DNA of 64,000 nucleotides from 62-47 sp044463945. Its GTDB lineage: Bacteria > Pseudomonadota > Alphaproteobacteria > Rhizobiales > Xanthobacteraceae. The stretch lies in assembly GCA_044463945.1 (NCBI GenBank), contig JBIQLW010000010.1, positions 1 through 64,000 on the forward strand, given 5' to 3'. Position numbers and translations under genes: made by a program. The stretch's first letter is position 1. Every line of letters begins with the position of its first letter. Positions 37,439 to 47,320 of this stretch are shown here, in pieces. The notes under the pieces were generated by a model. It did not search any database and was not told where the DNA came from. It saw only the letters and a program-made list of their open reading frames with translations.

Positions 37439-39046
37439 ATGATCGCGTCGTTCCTGACTTTTCTGCTGATCCTGACGGTGCTGGCCGTGTCCGCGACGCT
37501 GGCCCGCAAGCTCACGGTCGCGCCCGCCATCGTATTCATGATGGTCGGCATCGCGATCGCCTTCGTGCCCGGCTTTCCCCAGATCGAGATGGAGCCCGAA
37601 GGCGTGCTGCTGTTGGTGCTGCCGCCGTTGATCTATTCCGCTGGCGTGGCGATGAGCTGGCGCGAGTTCAGATCCAACCTGCGGCCGATCGCGCTGCTCG
37701 CCATCGGCTGCGTCATCTTCACCACGGTTCTGGTCGCCGCTGCCGCGCACTGGGTGCTGGGGATGCCGTGGAGCGTCGGCTTCGTGCTCGGCGCCATCGT
37801 CTCGCCGCCGGACGTGGTGGCGCCGCTGGCCATCGCCCGGCGGCTGAAGCTGCCGCACCGCATCCTCGTCATCCTCGAAGGCGAGGGGCTCGCCAACGAC
37901 GCCACCGCGCTGATCCTCTACCGCTTCGCGGTGCTGGCGGTCTCTAGCGGCACGTTCTCGCTACCCACCGCGGCCGAGACCTTCTGCGCGATCCTGCTCG
38001 GCGAGGTGATGTTCGGCGTCGCCGTCGGCTGGCTCAGCCTGCGGCTGCGCAAATGGGCACACGATCCGCGCGTCGAAATCCTGCTGTCGATCCTCACGCC
38101 CTATCTCGCCTTCTGGGTGCCGGAGCATCTCGGCGGCTCCGGCGTGCTCGCCACCGTGGCCGCCGGGCTTTATGTGAGCTGGAACGGCCCGCTGCTGATT
38201 TCCTCGGCCACCCGCCTGCAAGGCATCTTCTTCTGGGACCTGGTGATCTGGCTGATCGAAGGCGTCTTGTTCCTCACCATCGGTTTCCAGTTGCGGCTGT
38301 TGCTGGAAAAGGCGCAAGCACTGCCGATGGGCGACATCGTCAGCGCCATCGCGCTGACGTCGGTCATTGTTGTGGTTGCGCGTTTCCTCTGGGTGTTTCC
38401 CGGCACCTACCTGCAAACCGTGCTGAGACGGCGGCGGCATCCGAAACCGCAGCGGCCGCCATGGCGGGAAATCGTGGTGATCGGCTTCACCGGCATTCGC
38501 GGCGTGGTGTCGCTCGCGGTGGCGCTGGCGCTGCCGCTGACGTTGCCCAGCGGCGAAGCCTTTCCCTATCGCGACCTGATCCTGTTCGTCGCCTTCGGCG
38601 TCATCTTCGTAACGCTGATCGGCATCGGGCTGACGCTGCCGTGGGTCGTCAAGGGGCTCGGACTTTCGGAGTACGGCCTGCGCGAAGCCGTACAGGAGCG
38701 CGAGGCCGAGATCGCGGCACGGCGCGACATCATCACCACGGCGCGCGGCTCGCTCGACACGATGCTCCGCGAGCGCGACCTGTCCGAGAGCCTCGCCCGC
38801 TTCCTGGAAGCGCGCCATGAGACGCGGATGCGGGCGCTGCCCGATCCGCCGGCCGAGGACGGCCAGCCGACGCCCGCCACCCGAGGAGCGGAATTGGTGC
38901 GCGAGATCATCGCATCCGAGCGGCGGGAACTGCACAAGCTGTTGCGCGAAGGCCGGATCACCGACGAGACGCGGCGGCGCATCGAGCGCGACCTCGACCT
39001 TGAGGAAGCCACAGTGGACAACCGCGAACGCAACGCGCCGCTGTAG
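37439..39046 (+). CDS. CPA1-family Na+/H+ antiporter
   Basis: A 535-residue antiporter with about twelve helices over residues 1-410 and a cytoplasmic C-terminal helical domain rich in charged residues (about 420-535). The ion-site motif EGEGLANDATALILYRFAV is exact for CPA1, and FTGIRGVVSLAVALALP is the conserved second motif. Likely involved in pH and sodium balance. It begins 54 bases after the NTF2-like gene and converges with ispG. Confidence 0.93.
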   Translation: MIASFLTFLLILTVLAVSATLARKLTVAPAIVFMMVGIAIAFVPGFPQIEMEPEGVLLLVLPPLIYSAGVAMSWREFRSNLRPIALLAIGCVIFTTVLVAAAAHWVLGMPWSVGFVLGAIVSPPDVVAPLAIARRLKLPHRILVILEGEGLANDATALILYRFAVLAVSSGTFSLPTAAETFCAILLGEVMFGVAVGWLSLRLRKWAHDPRVEILLSILTPYLAFWVPEHLGGSGVLATVAAGLYVSWNGPLLISSATRLQGIFFWDLVIWLIEGVLFLTIGFQLRLLLEKAQALPMGDIVSAIALTSVIVVVARFLWVFPGTYLQTVLRRRRHPKPQRPPWREIVVIGFTGIRGVVSLAVALALPLTLPSGEAFPYRDLILFVAFGVIFVTLIGIGLTLPWVVKGLGLSEYGLREAVQEREAEIAARRDIITTARGSLDTMLRERDLSESLARFLEARHETRMRALPDPPAEDGQPTPATRGAELVREIIASERRELHKLLREGRITDETRRRIERDLDLEEATVDNRERNAPL

Positions 39047-39057
39047 GGCCCGAGCCT

Positions 39058-40347
<1,290 letters not shown>

Positions 40348-40360
40348 GATGTCTCGAATA

Positions 40361-41302
40361 TCAGGTTTCAGGCTGTTTCAGCAATGGATCAGTCGCGCCC
40401 GGCGCCGGGCGGTTCACGAGGTAGAGCCCTGCGGTCACCAGGATCGCGGCCACGCCAAAGGCGGCGGTCAACGGCTCGCCGAGGATGAAATAGCCTGCTG
40501 CGACGCCAAATAAAGGGGTCATGAAGGTAAATGCCGACAATTTGCTCGCGGAATACGTCTTGATCAGCGCGAACCACAGCAGAAATGTGGCCCCGACGAC
40601 CCAGACCGCCTGATAGAGCATCAGGTTGGTCGCAAGCGGCCCGGGGAACCGGGTCATCGTCTCGCCGCTAACCAGGGCCCCGAAACCGAGAATCGGAACC
40701 GAAACCGCAAGTTGGTAGCCTAGTCCCTTCTCGGCGGGCGCATCGCGCAGCCGGCTGACCTTGATGATCAGCGTGGTCGCAGCCCACAGGCTTCCGGCCC
40801 CGATCATCAGGAGATCGCCAAGTAGAACCTTGGCATCGACATCGGGCTGCGGCACCCCGATCGCCAGCGCCACGCCGACGAACGACAGCGCCAGCCCTGC
40901 CCATTGCAGCCCGCTCAGGCGCTCGCCAAGGTAGCGAAATGAGCCGAACGCAACAAAAAATGGCGCGGTGTACAAAAATACCACCGCACGGGACGCCGTG
41001 GTCCACACCAGCCCGCTATACATAAAAATGAACTCGACACCGAACAGCACCCCGGCCCATACGCCGGCGCTCAAGGTTCCATCCCGCTTCCAAAGGTCGA
41101 CGCGGCGAAAGCGGGCGACGAGCAGGATGACAATCAGACCGCCGAGCGAGCGCAGCGCAGCTTGGGTCAGCGGCGGAATCTCCGGCAGCACCAGCTTGAT
41201 CACCACCTGGTTGAAGCCCCAGGTCAGGCACAGCAGCAATACGAGGGCGATGGCAACTGCATCGAGCGGGCGCTGGTTGGAGAGCGGGGGCGGCGTGGGC
41301 AT
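40361..41302 (-). CDS. EamA/DMT-family transporter
   Basis: A 313-residue membrane protein with ten helices in two EamA repeats. LCLTWGFNQVVIKLVLPEIP opens the first helix, RAVVFLYTAPFFVAFGSFRYLGERL ends the first repeat, and FTFMTPLFGVAAGYFILGEPL is the second-repeat landmark. It precedes ispG on the same strand by 13 bases. Third EamA protein in the window; substrate not predictable. Confidence 0.85.
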   Translation of the reverse strand: MPTPPPLSNQRPLDAVAIALVLLLCLTWGFNQVVIKLVLPEIPPLTQAALRSLGGLIVILLVARFRRVDLWKRDGTLSAGVWAGVLFGVEFIFMYSGLVWTTASRAVVFLYTAPFFVAFGSFRYLGERLSGLQWAGLALSFVGVALAIGVPQPDVDAKVLLGDLLMIGAGSLWAATTLIIKVSRLRDAPAEKGLGYQLAVSVPILGFGALVSGETMTRFPGPLATNLMLYQAVWVVGATFLLWFALIKTYSASKLSAFTFMTPLFGVAAGYFILGEPLTAAFGVAAILVTAGLYLVNRPAPGATDPLLKQPET

Positions 41303-41371
41303 CGCGTCAGTTGTTCCCCGCGAAGCGGGCTCCTGCGTCTTGGTTGTTCCGGCGATGAAGCGCCGGCAGCG

Positions 41372-41881
41372 TCAATGGTCGGCTCTTGCCGCGGCCTCCC
41401 GACAATGCGCGCAAGTTCCGGTAATTTCTACCACCGCGAGCTTCGGTAGGAACCCGGTTTCGCGCGCCGCCTCGTTCAGGCTCCGAGTCGCGGAACCGGC
41501 CACGATCTCGCCGACGGAACCGCACTGTTCGCAGATCAGAAATGCCACCCCCGACGACGCATCGTGATCGTGGGCGCAGGCGAGATAAGCGTTGCGGCTC
41601 TCGATCCGATGCACCAGACCATGGGCAATGAGAAAATCCAGAACCCGATAGATCGTGATCGGCGCCGGTCGCGCGCGATGGGCGGCGAGTTCGTCGATCA
41701 CCTCATAGGCGCCGAGCGGCCGATGGCTCGACAGCAGCGTCTCCAGCACCTGACGCCGGATCGGCGTCAGCTTCTGCGACCGGATCCGGCAGATACGCTC
41801 GGCGCGCGCGATGGCCGCCGCGGTACAACGGCCATGGTCATGGTCGGGCGTGGGAAAGGCCGGTGCTTTGGTCGTCGTCAT
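41372..41881 (-). CDS. zur: Fur-family regulator, Zur type
   Basis: A 169-residue repressor of the Fur family. The winged-helix DNA-binding domain (about 30-90) includes LTPIRRQVLETLLSSHRPLG and ITIYRVLDFLIAHGLVHRIES; the dimerisation domain has two CxxC structural zinc motifs, CEQCGS and CAHC, and the extra N-terminal DHDHGRC typical of Zur. Zur represses zinc uptake. No znuABC genes lie nearby, so the targets are elsewhere. It is divergent from the patatin gene; the shared gap holds GCAATA/TATTGC repeats. Confidence 0.82.
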   Translation of the reverse strand: MTTTKAPAFPTPDHDHGRCTAAAIARAERICRIRSQKLTPIRRQVLETLLSSHRPLGAYEVIDELAAHRARPAPITIYRVLDFLIAHGLVHRIESRNAYLACAHDHDASSGVAFLICEQCGSVGEIVAGSATRSLNEAARETGFLPKLAVVEITGTCAHCREAAARADH

Positions 41882-41976
41882 GAGATGCCGTCCGCCTGGT
41901 CAATGAGGTTTAACCCGAATAGCCGGTCTTTGCCGAATTTTTCGGCGTTGCTTCATCGTGATGAAATTTCTGCGAT

Positions 41977-42002
41977 GCAATATTGATTATTGCGCCGCAA
42001 TA
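41977..42002. promoter_or_regulatory. Candidate operator: GCAATA/TATTGC half-sites between zur and patatin
   Basis: GCAATA (41977-41982), TATTGC (41988-41993) and GCAATA (41997-42002) form two overlapping inverted repeats with 5-bp and 3-bp spacers in an AT-rich patch. The surroundings are otherwise GC-rich, so the cluster stands out as a possible Fur-family or other regulator site. Confidence 0.4.
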
Positions 42003-42052
42003 TAATCGCCCCAAATAGCTTCGACAAATCATCCGATAGCGGAACCGGCGGC

Positions 42053-43201
42053 ATGGGCCGGGACAAACAGGACGGAACTCTCGTGACAGGCACCTTAAGA
42101 TCGTACCTTGACGGCCTGACCAGACGGAATCGGGCGAGCCCGGCCGCAGTCAACGAGCCTTCTCCCGGCACACCGCGGAAGCTCAATCTGGCGTTACAGG
42201 GCGGTGGCGCGCACGGCGCTTTCACTTGGGGCGTGTTGGATTACCTTCTGGCTGACGAGCGGCTTGAAATCGCCGGCCTGTCCGGCGCGTCGGCGGGCGC
42301 GCTCAACGCCGTCATGGTGGCCGACGGCCTCGCCCGCGGCGGCCGCGAAGAGGCGCGGCGGCGGCTCGCCGAGTTCTGGCGCGCCACCAGCGCCGGCGGC
42401 GACCTGCCAGCGGTGCAGCGCGCGGTCACCGACCGGTTGTTCTCGATGATGCCGTTCGCGACGGCGCCGATGCAGAACTGGCTTGAGGCGCTGACGCATT
42501 ACGTCTCGCCCTACGAGTTCAATCCGCTCAACATCAACCCGCTTAAGGACCTGATCGCGCGGTTCGTCGATTTCGACGCGGTGCGGGCCGGCGATGTCCC
42601 GGTCTTCGTGGCCGCGACCAACGTCCATACCGGCCGCCTGCGCATCTTCTCCGGCGAGGCGCTGTCCGCCGATTCGGTGATGGCGTCGGCCGCCCTGCCC
42701 CTGATGTTCCGTGCCGTCGAGATTGACGGCGTGCCCTACTGGGACGGTGGCTACATGGGTAACCCGGCGATCTTCCCGTTTCTGCAGGGCACCGACAGCA
42801 GCGACGTGCTGGTGGTGCAGATCAATCCCGTTTCGCGCACCACCACCCCGCGGACCTCCGCCGAGATCATGAACCGGCTCAACGAAATCACCTTCAACTC
42901 GGCGCTGATTTCGGAATTGCGCAGCATGGATTTCGCCAACCGCCTGATCGAGGAGGGCCGTCTGCGGCGCCGCAACAGGCAATGTCAATACCGCAAGCTG
43001 AACGTGCATCGCATCCACCTCGGCGGCCTCGGCGAACGCCTGACCTCGGCGAGCAAGCTGAAAAACGACTTCGATTTCTTCAGGCTGTTGCACCGCGCCG
43101 GCCAGCGCGCCGCGCACAGCTTCCTCGACCGCCATTTCGACGATATCGGCCGCCGCAGCACGCTCGACCTCGCGGCCGAATCCGGGATCGAATGGGGTTG
43201 A
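42053..43201 (+). CDS. Patatin-like phospholipase
   Basis: A lipid acyl hydrolase with the patatin Ser-Asp dyad. The oxyanion loop is LALQGGGAHGAFTWGVL, the nucleophile elbow GASAG (Ser80 with this start) and the Asp motif DGGYMGNP. The C-terminal third is basic. The start at 42053 (MGRDKQDG) is a choice: a TTG at 41990 lies within the operator-like repeats and a GTG at 42083 is also possible, so the N-terminus is uncertain. About 382 residues. Related proteins in Nitrobacteraceae often sit near PHA or lipid genes; the role is unproven. Confidence 0.85.
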   Translation: MGRDKQDGTLVTGTLRSYLDGLTRRNRASPAAVNEPSPGTPRKLNLALQGGGAHGAFTWGVLDYLLADERLEIAGLSGASAGALNAVMVADGLARGGREEARRRLAEFWRATSAGGDLPAVQRAVTDRLFSMMPFATAPMQNWLEALTHYVSPYEFNPLNINPLKDLIARFVDFDAVRAGDVPVFVAATNVHTGRLRIFSGEALSADSVMASAALPLMFRAVEIDGVPYWDGGYMGNPAIFPFLQGTDSSDVLVVQINPVSRTTTPRTSAEIMNRLNEITFNSALISELRSMDFANRLIEEGRLRRRNRQCQYRKLNVHRIHLGGLGERLTSASKLKNDFDFFRLLHRAGQRAAHSFLDRHFDDIGRRSTLDLAAESGIEWG

Positions 43202-43227
43202 ATGCCATCAGAGTCTATTTCTTTTAT

Positions 43228-43280
43228 TAGAGCATGATCTCGTCCAAAAACCGGTTCCCACTTTTCGGGATCATGCTCTA
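43228..43280. repeat. Inverted repeat TAGAGCATGATC / GATCATGCTCTA
   Basis: Twelve-base perfect arms at 43228-43239 and 43269-43280 enclose a spacer with ccaaaaaccggttcccactt. This repeat, with variants of the spacer, is very common between genes in Bradyrhizobium and other Rhizobiales (recalled). It follows the patatin stop. Confidence 0.75.
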
Positions 43281-43328
43281 GCCATGAGATTGCCGCAGGG
43301 CAGCCCTCACGGTCGGCGGATGGCAAAT

Positions 43329-43347
43329 TAATAAGCTTTGCTTATTA
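43329..43347. promoter_or_regulatory. Candidate MarR operator over the marR-emrAB promoter
   Basis: TAATAAGC-TTT-GCTTATTA is a perfect 19-bp palindrome 25 bases before the marR start. Its right arm overlaps TATTATAT (43344-43349 region), the best -10 box. Size and position fit autorepression by a MarR dimer. Confidence 0.65.
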
Positions 43348-43350
43348 TAT

Positions 43351-43371
43351 CGCTCACTTACGGAATGAGCG
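43351..43371 (+). promoter_or_regulatory. Possible hairpin covering the marR ribosome site
   Basis: CGCTCA (43351-43356) pairs with TGAGCG (43366-43371), and the loop holds the GGA of the likely ribosome site; the right arm ends at the base before the ATG. It could damp marR translation, but six pairs is short. Confidence 0.3.
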
Positions 43372-43869
43372 ATGCCCCGACCAGGTCCCATTGACGCCGA
43401 TTTTCTGTTCGCCCTGTTCGAGGTGCAGCGGCTGCTACGGCTCTATGCCGACAAGCAGGCCAGCCAATACGGGTTGACGCGGACCCAATGGGCGGTGCTC
43501 GCCAAGGTCAATCGCTCGGAAGGCCTGAAGCAGGCCGAGGTGGCCGAGATGCTGGAAATCCAGCCGATCACTTTGACGCGATTGATAGACAAATTATGCG
43601 ACAACGGCTTGCTTGAGCGCCGCAGCGACGCCACCGATCGCCGCATCAATCGTTTGTACCTGACCAAAGCCGCACGGCCGTTGATGGCGAAACTCGCCGT
43701 CCTGCGCTCCGATATCGTCGCAACCGCCTGTACCGGCTTCAGTCACGCTGAAATTCACCGGCTGGTCGAACAGCTCGAAACCATCAAGGACAACGTCCGC
43801 GATGCGCTGCAAGCCGGCCCTCGCGCTACGAGACCCAAGGAACGCCACAAGGAACGCCGCTATGGCTGA
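43372..43869 (+). CDS. MarR-family transcriptional regulator
   Basis: A 165-residue winged-helix repressor. The recognition region is QAEVAEMLEIQPITLTRLID and the wing contains RRSDATDRRINRLYLT, both standard for MarR. It overlaps emrA by eight bases, so it is the first gene of a marR-emrA-emrB operon and most likely controls it from the palindrome at 43329-43347. Inducers are usually phenolic or lipophilic compounds; which ones here is unknown. Confidence 0.93.
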   Translation: MPRPGPIDADFLFALFEVQRLLRLYADKQASQYGLTRTQWAVLAKVNRSEGLKQAEVAEMLEIQPITLTRLIDKLCDNGLLERRSDATDRRINRLYLTKAARPLMAKLAVLRSDIVATACTGFSHAEIHRLVEQLETIKDNVRDALQAGPRATRPKERHKERRYG

Positions 43870-45037
43870 ACCCGCTCTCAAGTTCGCGCCCGAGCAGAAG
43901 ACCAGCCCCCCCGACGCGCCGCTCGCCGACGCGCCGGTGGTTCAGCCGCGCGGTTTGGCCGGCGGCCTGCGGCGCTACCGCCGTCCCTTGCTGCTGATCG
44001 TGCTGCCTCTCATCGCGGCGATCGCCGGCCTTGTCTTCTATCTCAACGGCGGCCGCTACGTGACCACCGATGACGCCTATGTCGGCGCCCAGAAAGTGCT
44101 GATCACCCCCGACATCTCCGGCAAGATCGACAAGGTTGTGGTGCGCGAGGGCCAGCAGGTCCACAAGGGAGACCTCCTGTTCGAAATCGACCCGACGCCG
44201 TTTCGTCTGGCGGTTCAGCAGGCCAAGGCCAAGCTGAACGAGGCCACGGTCACCTACAACGACCTGCGGACCAATCTGAAACTCTATGCCAAGTCGTCGG
44301 AGTTATCGGCGCAGAGCATCGATCTCAACCAGCGCGACGTCGAACGCAAAACCGCGCTGGTCAAGAACAACTCCGGATCACAACTCGACCTTGAAAAGAG
44401 TCTCGCCGGCCTGGTCCAGGCGCAGTCGCTGAACCAGTTGCTGCAACAGCGGATCGCCGGCGCCAGGAACCAGTTGCTCGGCGATCCCGATCTGCCGCTG
44501 GAGCAATTTCCGGCCTACATGCAGGCCAAGGCGGCGCTCGATGACGCCCAGCGCAACCTCGATCACACCTCGCTGCGCGCACCGATCGACGGCATCGCCA
44601 CCCAGGTCGATAACATCCAGCTCGGCCGCTTCGTGGCCGCGGGCACGCCGGTGTTCAGCATCATCGACACCTCGGCGCCGTGGGTTGACGCCAACCCGAA
44701 GGAATCCGACTTCACCTATGTCGCGGTCGGCCAGCCGGTCACCATCGACGTCGATGCCTTTCCCTATCACCGCTTCAGCGGCACGGTCGGCTCGCTCAGC
44801 CCGGGCACCGGCGCGGTCTTCGCGATCCTGCCGCCGCAGAACGCCACCGGGAACTTCGTCAAGATCGTGCAGCGCGTTCCGGTCCGCATCTACTTCGACA
44901 AGAACGACGCCGACGTGCGCCGCCTCAAGGCCGGCATGAGCGCCTACGTCTCCATCGACACCGGCCACAAGCGGACGCTCGCCGGTCTGTTCGGCTTCAG
45001 TGCGGCCAAGCAACCCGCCAGCCCGGCGAAGCCTTAA
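43862..45037 (+). CDS. emrA: EmrA-like membrane fusion protein (HlyD family)
   Basis: A 391-residue periplasmic adaptor of a tripartite drug exporter. A cytoplasmic proline-rich stub is followed by one membrane helix at residues 42-60, then the barrel-sandwich (VTTDDAYVGAQKVLITPDIS and GQQVHKGDLLFEIDP) and a coiled coil (about 125-230), then DHTSLRAPIDGIATQVDNI, the HlyD signature. The start at 43862 overlaps marR. Pairs with EmrB to expel hydrophobic compounds across both membranes. Confidence 0.92.
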   Translation: MAEPALKFAPEQKTSPPDAPLADAPVVQPRGLAGGLRRYRRPLLLIVLPLIAAIAGLVFYLNGGRYVTTDDAYVGAQKVLITPDISGKIDKVVVREGQQVHKGDLLFEIDPTPFRLAVQQAKAKLNEATVTYNDLRTNLKLYAKSSELSAQSIDLNQRDVERKTALVKNNSGSQLDLEKSLAGLVQAQSLNQLLQQRIAGARNQLLGDPDLPLEQFPAYMQAKAALDDAQRNLDHTSLRAPIDGIATQVDNIQLGRFVAAGTPVFSIIDTSAPWVDANPKESDFTYVAVGQPVTIDVDAFPYHRFSGTVGSLSPGTGAVFAILPPQNATGNFVKIVQRVPVRIYFDKNDADVRRLKAGMSAYVSIDTGHKRTLAGLFGFSAAKQPASPAKP

Positions 45038-45041
45038 AGCC

Positions 45042-46598
45042 ATGACCGCTGCCGCCGCACATCCGGTTGCGGTGCCGGGCCTGCGCCGGAACATGGTGAC
45101 GATCTGCGCCATGACGGCGACGATCATGCAGGCGCTCGACACCACCATCGCCAACGTCGCGCTGCCCTATATGCAGGGCAGCCTGTCGGCGTCGCAGGAC
45201 CAGATCAACTGGGTGCTGACCTCCTACATCGTCGCCGCCGCGATCATGACCGCGCCGGTCGGCTGGATTGCCAACCGCTTCGGCCGCAAGCGCATCTTCA
45301 TCATCTGCTCCGCCGGATTCACGATCGCCTCGGTGCTGTGCGGGCTGGCGCAGGACATCTCCCAGATGGTGCTGTTCCGCCTCCTGCAAGGCGTGTTCGG
45401 CGCGGCGCTGGTGCCGCTGTCGCAGGCGGTGATGCTCGACAGCTACGCGCTGCACGAGCGCGCCAAGGCGATGGCGATCTGGGGCATGGGCGTGATGATG
45501 GGGCCCATCATGGGCCCCTCGCTCGGCGCGTGGCTGACCGAAACCTATTCCTGGCACTGGGTATTCTTCGTCAACCTGCCGTTCGGCGCCATTACCGTGA
45601 TCGGCCTCATCATCTTCATGGACGAGACGAAGCTCGACACCAAACTGCAATTCGACTGGTTCGGCTTCGCGGCGCTCGCGGTCGGCATCGGCGCGCTGCA
45701 ACTGGCGCTCGACCGCGGCGAGCAGCTCGACTGGTTCAATTCGTGGGAGATCGTGATCGAATTCATCGTCTCGGCGGTGGGCTTCTACTACTTCTTCGCC
45801 CATTCCTTCACAACGGATCGGCCGTTCATCCAGTTCGCCATCTTCGCCGACAAGAATTTTGCCGCCGGCTGCGTCTTCATGGTGGTGATCGGCGTGGTGC
45901 TGTTCTCGACCATGGCGCTTGCGTCGCCGCTATTCCAGCAGGCTTACGGCTACCCGATTCTCACCGCCGGCCTGCTGCTGGCGACGCGCGGCAGCGGCAC
46001 TTTCGTCGCCATGATGATGGTCAGCCGGCTGATGCGGTATTTTGAAGCCAAGTACCTGATCGCGACCGGGTTGATACTGATTGCCGTGACCCTCTACGAC
46101 ATGACCGGCTGGACAGCCGACATTTCGGTCAGGACCATCGTCATCAACAGCGTCATCCAGGGCTTTGGACTCGGTCTGGTATTCGTACCGCTGACAACCG
46201 CCGCGTTTCTTACCCTGCCGAATCACCTGCGCACCGACGGAACATCCATGCTGACGCTGATCCGCAACGTCGCAAGCTCGATCGGCATCTCGATCGTCAT
46301 CGCGCAACTGACGCGCGGCACCGAGCGGGTCCACGCGGTGCTGGCCGAGCACATCAACCCGTTCAACAACGCGCTGCAAATGCCCGACGTCACCGGCATC
46401 ATCAACATGCAGACCGACGCCGGCCGCGCGATGATGGACGCGATCCTCTACGCCCAGGCGCAGATCATCTCGTTCTCGCAGGACTTCGAACTGGTGACGC
46501 TGGTGACGCTGTGCGCCATTCCGTTGGCCTTCATCATGGGCTCGACCAAGGCATCGATGCGCGCCCCCGGCGCCGAGGCCGCGGCTGTCATGGAGTAA
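45042..46598 (+). CDS. emrB: EmrB-like DHA2 multidrug exporter (MFS, 14 helices)
   Basis: A 518-residue proton-coupled exporter of the DHA2 family. ALDTTIANVALPYMQGSL is the family D1 motif, GWIANRFGRKRIF the MFS motif A, and GMGVMMGPIMGPSLGAWLTE motif C; about fourteen helices are evident. It starts four bases after emrA ends, translationally linked. The hairpin at 46624-46663 may end the transcript. Confidence 0.93.
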   Translation: MTAAAAHPVAVPGLRRNMVTICAMTATIMQALDTTIANVALPYMQGSLSASQDQINWVLTSYIVAAAIMTAPVGWIANRFGRKRIFIICSAGFTIASVLCGLAQDISQMVLFRLLQGVFGAALVPLSQAVMLDSYALHERAKAMAIWGMGVMMGPIMGPSLGAWLTETYSWHWVFFVNLPFGAITVIGLIIFMDETKLDTKLQFDWFGFAALAVGIGALQLALDRGEQLDWFNSWEIVIEFIVSAVGFYYFFAHSFTTDRPFIQFAIFADKNFAAGCVFMVVIGVVLFSTMALASPLFQQAYGYPILTAGLLLATRGSGTFVAMMMVSRLMRYFEAKYLIATGLILIAVTLYDMTGWTADISVRTIVINSVIQGFGLGLVFVPLTTAAFLTLPNHLRTDGTSMLTLIRNVASSIGISIVIAQLTRGTERVHAVLAEHINPFNNALQMPDVTGIINMQTDAGRAMMDAILYAQAQIISFSQDFELVTLVTLCAIPLAFIMGSTKASMRAPGAEAAAVME

Positions 46599-46623
46599 GA
46601 CCGGCCGCGCCCGCCGGCGTCGT

Positions 46624-46663
46624 CAGAACCCTTCCGTTTCTGATGAATCAGAAGCAGGGCTCT
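46624..46663 (+). terminator. Imperfect hairpin after emrB
   Basis: TTCTGAT (46638-46644) pairs with ATCAGAA (46647-46653), and outer AGAACCCT pairs with AGGGCTCT apart from one mismatch, followed by ATCTTTATG. It lies between convergent emrB and pcaG. It may be a terminator or a member of a dispersed repeat family. Confidence 0.4.
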
Positions 46664-46729
46664 ATCTTTATGTCTTGACGCGTTTCCTCACGCGAACCGG
46701 CAACCACTTCGCTCGAAAACGCTATAATC

Positions 46730-47320
46730 TCAGATGTCGAAGAACACCGTCTCGTCGTCGCCCTGAAGGCGGACGTCGAAACGATAGGCCGCACTGCCCG
46801 CATCTCGCCTCGCGATCAACGTGGCGCGGCGCTCGGCCGGCACCAGCGCCAGCACCGGATCGACGGCGTTGCTGTCGGTCTCGTCGTCGAAATAGATGCG
46901 GGTGTAGAGATGCAGCAACATGCCGCGCGCGAAAATCGCGAGCAGAATGTGCGGCGCCTGCGGCTTGCCGTCGGGATCCGGCACCGTGCCCGGCTTGACG
47001 GTTTCGAACGAGAAGGCGCCATTGGCGTCGGCGCCGCAGCGGCCAAAACCCTTGAAGGCGGCGTTCGGCAGCGCGCGACTGTCCTGCGGGTCGGCAAAGC
47101 GGCCCTGCGCGTCGGCCTGCCAGATTTCCAGCATGGCGTCGGGGATCGGCGCGCCGTCGCCGTCGAACACCTGACCGTAGACGCGAATCCGTCCGCCCGA
47201 CACCTCCGGCGTCACCAGATTGTTGCTGAACGCATCGTTCCAGGCGTAGCGCCCGCCGGGCGTGAGCCCGTAGGCGAAATAGGGGCCGACAGTCTGCGAC
47301 GGGGTCAGGCCGGGCATCAT
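46730..47320 (-). CDS. pcaG: Protocatechuate 3,4-dioxygenase alpha subunit PcaG
   Basis: Non-catalytic-iron partner of PcaH in intradiol ring cleavage of protocatechuate to beta-carboxymuconate. TPSQTVGPYF opens the protein and DGDGAPIPDAMLEIWQAD and FARGMLLHLYTRIYFDDE are the typical landmarks; the iron His pair of PcaH is replaced by APHILLAIFARG, as expected for the alpha chain. 196 residues. Its start overlaps the pcaH stop as ATGA (47317-47320), which fixes the start. Confidence 0.95.
   Translation of the reverse strand: MMPGLTPSQTVGPYFAYGLTPGGRYAWNDAFSNNLVTPEVSGGRIRVYGQVFDGDGAPIPDAMLEIWQADAQGRFADPQDSRALPNAAFKGFGRCGADANGAFSFETVKPGTVPDPDGKPQAPHILLAIFARGMLLHLYTRIYFDDETDSNAVDPVLALVPAERRATLIARRDAGSAAYRFDVRLQGDDETVFFDI

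Noticed and set aside
41990..42053. TTG start for the patatin gene at 41990
   Set aside because: It lies inside AT-rich half-site repeats and has no ribosome site; 42053 is more likely.
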